Shown piece by piece: positions 61,501 through 64,000 of a DNA stretch of 64,000 nucleotides. The stretch is from Sulfurimonadaceae bacterium (GTDB lineage Bacteria > Campylobacterota > Campylobacteria > Campylobacterales > Sulfurimonadaceae). The stretch lies in assembly GCA_016744905.1 (NCBI GenBank), contig JADGDM010000003.1, positions 1 through 64,000 on the forward strand. The letters are read 5' to 3'. Under the pieces are notes generated by a model that saw only the letters and a program-made list of their open reading frames with translations, was not told the origin of the DNA and did not search any database. The position numbers and the translations under genes are program-made. The stretch's first letter is position 1, and each line of letters starts with the position of its first letter.

Positions 61501-61696
61501 ACATATTTAAAAACAAGTTGATTCCCAATAAAATCAATAAAACTTCAAACCAACGTGCTTTAAATACTTCAGCTTGAGCCGTTACAGTCCCATAATCATT
61601 TTCAATAAATGTAGCGTAACCTATAGCAAATGCGAATATAAGCATTAATATGGCCATTGTTTTCATCGATCTAACGATGTTTAATAGTGATTTCAT
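58577..61696 (-). CDS. ccsBA: Fused cytochrome c synthase CcsBA
   Basis: 1039 residues from ATG 61696 (AAGGG six bases upstream); an in-frame start at 61717 is less likely. The N-terminal half is CcsB/ResB (MKSLLNIVRSMKTMAILML, with periplasmic domain about 90-440) and the C-terminal half (about 690-1039) is CcsA/ResC with the heme-handling WWD motif region GRYWGWDPKETWAL and many helices. The complex exports heme and ligates it to CXXCH of c-type cytochromes (System II). Fusion of the two is common in Campylobacterota. Between about 470 and 680 a large extra periplasmic segment is present. Confidence 0.95.
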   Translation of the reverse strand: MKSLLNIVRSMKTMAILMLIFAFAIGYATFIENDYGTVTAQAEVFKARWFEVLLILLGINLFLNMLNFKMYKKSKALVFMFHASFFIILFGAAVTRYVGFEGTMHIREGQTQNKMISAEPFLQFEISKGADKEVFEQEHLFSKYSKNSFDTTLTLGSENVKFELLEYLPNAAYSIVEDKNGKPFVDLMVTGNGAAQSIQLELGDVYENAEIVLDFQSGKEFTGKEVISIYVKDDQLYMGHAKTIKYLKMDDQTTGELPANDEEPLVNRTLFTEMNTNFVMRTFYKNARKTLVAHTLDSPMGGGNDAYYFQVSSSVGTQNAYIFGSKGSIGEANVFMLGDLKVSIAYGAKMLTVPFSIKLEDFQLDRYPGSMSPSSYASEVTLIDKEEGINMPYRIFMNNILEHRGYRFFQSSYDQDERGTILSVNNDPGTLPTYIGYALLAIGMFGALFMSNGRYRKLNDLAKKSSTRSALSTLLVALVLMMGSTQTHAEEVNPIIKTIKAIDKDHANKFAQLVTQDASGRMKPLDTLTLEIVNKLYRKNSMLGLNANQIVLGMMVRPEAYREIKLIKTSDKEINKILGIPESDKTASFSDFFEAPEEIRGYKIGKYVEEAIRKKPSKRNKLDKALLKVDERVNISYMVYTGSLFKIYPKAEDLGNKWSDTVEALQTFDASQTGKIREVAINYFSAMDEGIASGDFTKADSALERIAEYQREMGAAVYPEQDKLDLEIWQNHANIFERIWPAYFLLGFVLLILSFTKILKPTLNIDWAAKGTFYLTVVLFAAHTLGLAIRWYVSGHAPWSNGYESMIYISWATVLAGFIFSRTSTMSMAATGILAGLILFVAHLNWMDPQITNLVPVLKSYWLSIHVSMITASYGFLALGALLGFIVLILFILKTPNNEKHISLAIKELNAVNEMGLMIGLVMLTVGNFLGGVWANESWGRYWGWDPKETWALVTILVYAVVIHLRFIKAIYSAFSFAAISLLSFTTVLMTYFGVNYYLAGLHSYAKGDPVPVPDFVPWSYAIVFAIIFLAWTKRKLAK

Positions 61697-61721
61697 TTCT
61701 ACCCTTTTTATATACACGCGT

Positions 61722-61755
61722 ATTATATTGTTAATTAGTAAACGTTATATCGTTT
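61722..61755 (-). promoter_or_regulatory. Putative ccsBA promoter with small palindrome
   Basis: On the minus strand TATAAT (61722-61727) lies 26 bases before the ccsBA ATG. A palindrome AAACG-TTATAT-CGTTT at 61740-61755 covers the -35 position. The gap after polA is only 75 bases; nothing else is seen in it. Confidence 0.45.
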
Positions 61756-61770
61756 CTATTGTCTAGTTTA

Positions 61771-64000
61771 TTATTTCAGTTCTGCCCAAGTATGACCAAT
61801 ATTGACAGATACTTTTAATGGAACATTTAGCCCATAAATACTTTCCATTACTGAGCGAAATTTTTCTGCCAAGGCATCAGACTCTTCTGTATCAACTTCA
61901 AATATCAACTCATCATGAATTTGTAAAAGCATCTTCGCATTTAACTGCTCATCTAAAATAAGTCTATGGATTTTATTCATAGAAAGTTTGATCAAATCTG
62001 CAGCAGAACCTTGAAAAACACTGTTCACTGATTCACGCTCATACGCTGCTTTAAACATTGGGGTTGCATTATCATAATCAAAATAACGACGACGACCCAA
62101 TAATGTTTCGATGTAACCATCTTCTTTTGAGTTTTCAACAATAGAACTAAAGTACTGTTTTACTGTTGGAAAAGATTCAAAATATTTGCTAATAATATCT
62201 TTGGCTTCTTTTGTTGTAATACCCAAAGTTTCTGCCAATTTTTTCTGACCCATTCCATATAGTAGACCAAAATTCACTGTTTTTGCTGTATTTCTTTTTG
62301 ATGCTGCATCTTCTTCACCAAAAAGAGCGATAGCCGTCTGCATGTGAATATCTTTATCAGAATTAAAAGCATCTAAAAGTACGGCGTCTTGTGAGAAGTG
62401 TGCCAAAAGACGTAACTCAATTTGAGAGTAGTCAATTCCGATAAGTGTTTTTCCCTCTGGCGCTACAAAAGCAGCGCGTACTCTATTACCCAATTCACTT
62501 TTAACAGGGATATTTTGAAGATTCGGATTTTTAGAACTCAGTCTTCCAGTAGCCGTTCCAGTCTGAACAAAAGAAGTATGTACACGTGAATCTTGACTCT
62601 GTCCTGCCAACTCTAAAAGTGGTAATATGTACGTTGAGTAGAGTTTAAAAAGTTCACGATAAGAGAGTAAGTCTTCCATAATTGGATGCTCATCTTTTAG
62701 TGCGTTTAGTACTTTTTCATCCGTAGAGTAGCCTGTTTTGGTCTTTTTAATAACACGAAGTCCTAAGGTCTCAAATAAAATAACACCCAGCTGTTTGGTT
62801 GAGTTAATATTAAACTCACTTCCTGCATGCGCATAGATATCTGTACGTAAGATATCAAGCTTTCCTTCTACTTCATCTTTAAAACTCTCCAGCGCGCCAG
62901 TATCCACTTTGATACCAGCTTTTTCCATACCTAAAAGTGTCGAGATAAATGGGATTTCCATAGAGTTGATCGTCGTCTCTAAATCGCGTAAGTTTTGTAA
63001 GTTTAAGCGCCCCAGTAGAAGATGGTAAAGTTTAAACGTTATCAAAGCATCTTCTGCGGCGTAGTTACAGGCATCTTCAAGGTTGACACCCGCAAAGGTC
63101 TCCCCTTTTTTGATGGTGTCTTTAAAAGCAATCATTTCATGATTGAGTAAAAAAGCAGAAAGTTTATCTAAAGAGAGTGCACTTTGAGGATTCACCAACC
63201 AGGCTAAAATCATACTGTCTGCGTGAATAGGCAGCGCGCTGATATGTAGATATTTGAGTACAAAATGTAAATCAAACTTGATGTTGTGTCCCACTACTTT
63301 TGATTCAAATATCTTTAGCAGTGCTGCTTTTGCAGTCTCATTTGAAATCTGTTCTTCTACCCCTAAGTAATTATGTGCCATAGGCACATAGTACGCTGTT
63401 TCATCATTGAGTGCAAAACTAAAACCAACAAGCGTATCATCTTGCCATGATAGACCTGTAGTCTCCGTATCAAAAGCGATAATAGTCTCAGGACTCAGTG
63501 CGCTAAGCACTTCATTAAGTGCGGATTCATTGTTCAGTAAAATCGCTTCAAATTTCAGATTATTTTCACGCTCTACTTCTTCAACAACTTCACTACTTTC
63601 ATTTTTAGAACTGTTGACTTTTTTACCACTGTCATTGACCAGACCTTTGGCTTTTAAAAGACGCAGTACTCCATTCATCTCATATTTTTCCATCTCATCA
63701 TAGATAGGAACAAAAGGGTTTTCATCATGCATCTTAAAGCTCTCAAAGTCTACACTCTCAAAAACATCTTCTCGAAGTGTGACCAAGGTCTTTGACATAT
63801 AGGCATTTTCTTTACTCTCAATCAGCTTTTTTTGAACACCTGGGGGTTTAATGGCATTGATATTTTCATAAACATTATCGAGTGACCCATACTGTTTAAG
63901 TAACTTCTCTGCGCCAACCTTACCGATGCCTTTAACACCAGGAACATTATCCGCACTGTCACCTAAGATAGACTGATAGTCAATAAATTGTGCCGGTGTC
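61771..64000 (-). CDS. polA: DNA polymerase I (5' part outside window)
   Basis: 742 residues visible; the start lies beyond 64000. The last part of the 5'-nuclease is present upstream of the first internal ATG (QFIDYQSILGDSADNVPGVK, GIGKVGAEKLLKQ). The 3'-5' exonuclease has all motifs: AFDTETTGLS, HNIKFDLHFVLK and YAAEDALITF, so proofreading is likely active. Polymerase motifs are IGIDYSQIELRLLAH (A), KRNTAKTVNFGLLYG (B) and QIHDELIFEV (C). A previous-frame Met at 63798 is internal and not the start. Confidence 0.97.
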   Translation of the reverse strand, partial: TPAQFIDYQSILGDSADNVPGVKGIGKVGAEKLLKQYGSLDNVYENINAIKPPGVQKKLIESKENAYMSKTLVTLREDVFESVDFESFKMHDENPFVPIYDEMEKYEMNGVLRLLKAKGLVNDSGKKVNSSKNESSEVVEEVERENNLKFEAILLNNESALNEVLSALSPETIIAFDTETTGLSWQDDTLVGFSFALNDETAYYVPMAHNYLGVEEQISNETAKAALLKIFESKVVGHNIKFDLHFVLKYLHISALPIHADSMILAWLVNPQSALSLDKLSAFLLNHEMIAFKDTIKKGETFAGVNLEDACNYAAEDALITFKLYHLLLGRLNLQNLRDLETTINSMEIPFISTLLGMEKAGIKVDTGALESFKDEVEGKLDILRTDIYAHAGSEFNINSTKQLGVILFETLGLRVIKKTKTGYSTDEKVLNALKDEHPIMEDLLSYRELFKLYSTYILPLLELAGQSQDSRVHTSFVQTGTATGRLSSKNPNLQNIPVKSELGNRVRAAFVAPEGKTLIGIDYSQIELRLLAHFSQDAVLLDAFNSDKDIHMQTAIALFGEEDAASKRNTAKTVNFGLLYGMGQKKLAETLGITTKEAKDIISKYFESFPTVKQYFSSIVENSKEDGYIETLLGRRRYFDYDNATPMFKAAYERESVNSVFQGSAADLIKLSMNKIHRLILDEQLNAKMLLQIHDELIFEVDTEESDALAEKFRSVMESIYGLNVPLKVSVNIGHTWAELK

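Larger units (their letters stand above)
147..63240. repeat. Highly iterated palindrome GCGCGC (mostly RGCGCGCY), 54 copies
   Basis: Manual count of GCGCGC gives 54 occurrences from 147 to 63240, about one per 1.2 kb, with 47 in the form RGCGCGCY (26 AGCGCGCT, 19 AGCGCGCC/GGCGCGCT, 2 GGCGCGCC) and seven with A or T in place of one flanking base. If G+C is near 37% (estimate by eye), two or three copies of GCGCGC are expected. All are dispersed within genes, not clustered. In coding sequence they often read Ser-Ala-Leu (AGC GCG CTN) but also Ala-Arg (GCG CGC), so the signal is at DNA level. Confidence 0.8.

Noticed and set aside
1-64000. CRISPR arrays, tRNA or rRNA genes, insertion sequences, phage genes
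   Set aside because: Read by eye over both strands; no spaced repeat arrays, cloverleaf genes, transposase motifs or terminal repeats were found.

Overview
The window reads as chromosome from a campylobacterotal (epsilonproteobacterial) chemolithotroph of the Sulfurimonas/Sulfurovum type. This rests on protein similarity recalled from memory, not on a database search. Pointers are a Wolinella-type diheme fumarate-reductase cytochrome b, histidine kinases with the HQWRQPLG phosphoacceptor box, a fused CcsBA cytochrome c synthase, a MurF ligase with N-terminal membrane helices, and a SoxZ/SoxY-like carrier. The DNA is AT-rich, genes are very tightly packed (many ATGA or TAATG overlaps), and I see no rRNA, tRNA, insertion sequence, phage gene or CRISPR array. 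No gap exceeds 300 bases once murJ is given its proper start.

Layout. 1-4711 (minus): SDR oxidoreductase, RND transporter, and a SoxZ-SoxY-like secreted carrier cut by the window edge. 4757-9300 (minus): histidine kinase, BamE-like periplasmic protein, membrane diguanylate cyclase, outer-membrane barrel. 9405-12190 (plus): Tat/lipoprotein phosphoesterase, two exported proteins, an orphan solute-binding lipoprotein. 12198-21227 (minus): a ten-gene run, DUF342 protein-ruvA-ddl-hydrolase-murF-dctQ-dctM-TraB/GumN-HIT-small protein. 21324-24120 (plus): murJ-cysS. 24122-30726 (minus): a four-gene signalling operon, REC-PAS-PilZ regulator, diiron ODP-like sensor, multi-PAS kinase, REC-HD-GYP regulator. 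30774-37725: mixed genes including ycaO, an HPt protein, ribBA and a second HD-GYP protein.

37879-49161 is the most interesting part. A two-gene plus-strand unit couples a FrdC-like diheme cytochrome b directly to a CoA-disulfide-reductase/NAD(P)H-sulfur-oxidoreductase-like flavoprotein. It faces a 13-gene minus-strand operon with every subunit type of an archaeal MBS/Mbx-like respiratory complex: Mrp antiporter modules, two MnhD-like pumps, and NuoH/B/C/D/I-like electron-transfer subunits. The catalytic subunit keeps three of the four hydrogenase cysteines and carries a Glu in place of the fourth, so it is neither a normal [NiFe] hydrogenase nor a normal NuoD. Together the two units suggest a membrane sulfur (polysulfide or CoA-persulfide) or ferredoxin-linked redox module; that function is inference.

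49246-58374 holds two fatty-acid desaturases flanking a TetR-TolC-MFP-RND efflux operon. The TetR gene is divergent from one desaturase across a palindromic operator candidate, a DesT-like arrangement. RNase HI follows. 58376-64000 (minus): a 30-residue membrane microprotein, ccsBA, and polA (5' part outside the window).

Across the whole window the palindrome GCGCGC, mostly as RGCGCGCY, occurs 54 times by my manual count, far above expectation for such AT-rich DNA. It is used in more than one reading frame and looks like a highly iterated palindrome comparable in kind to cyanobacterial HIP1.
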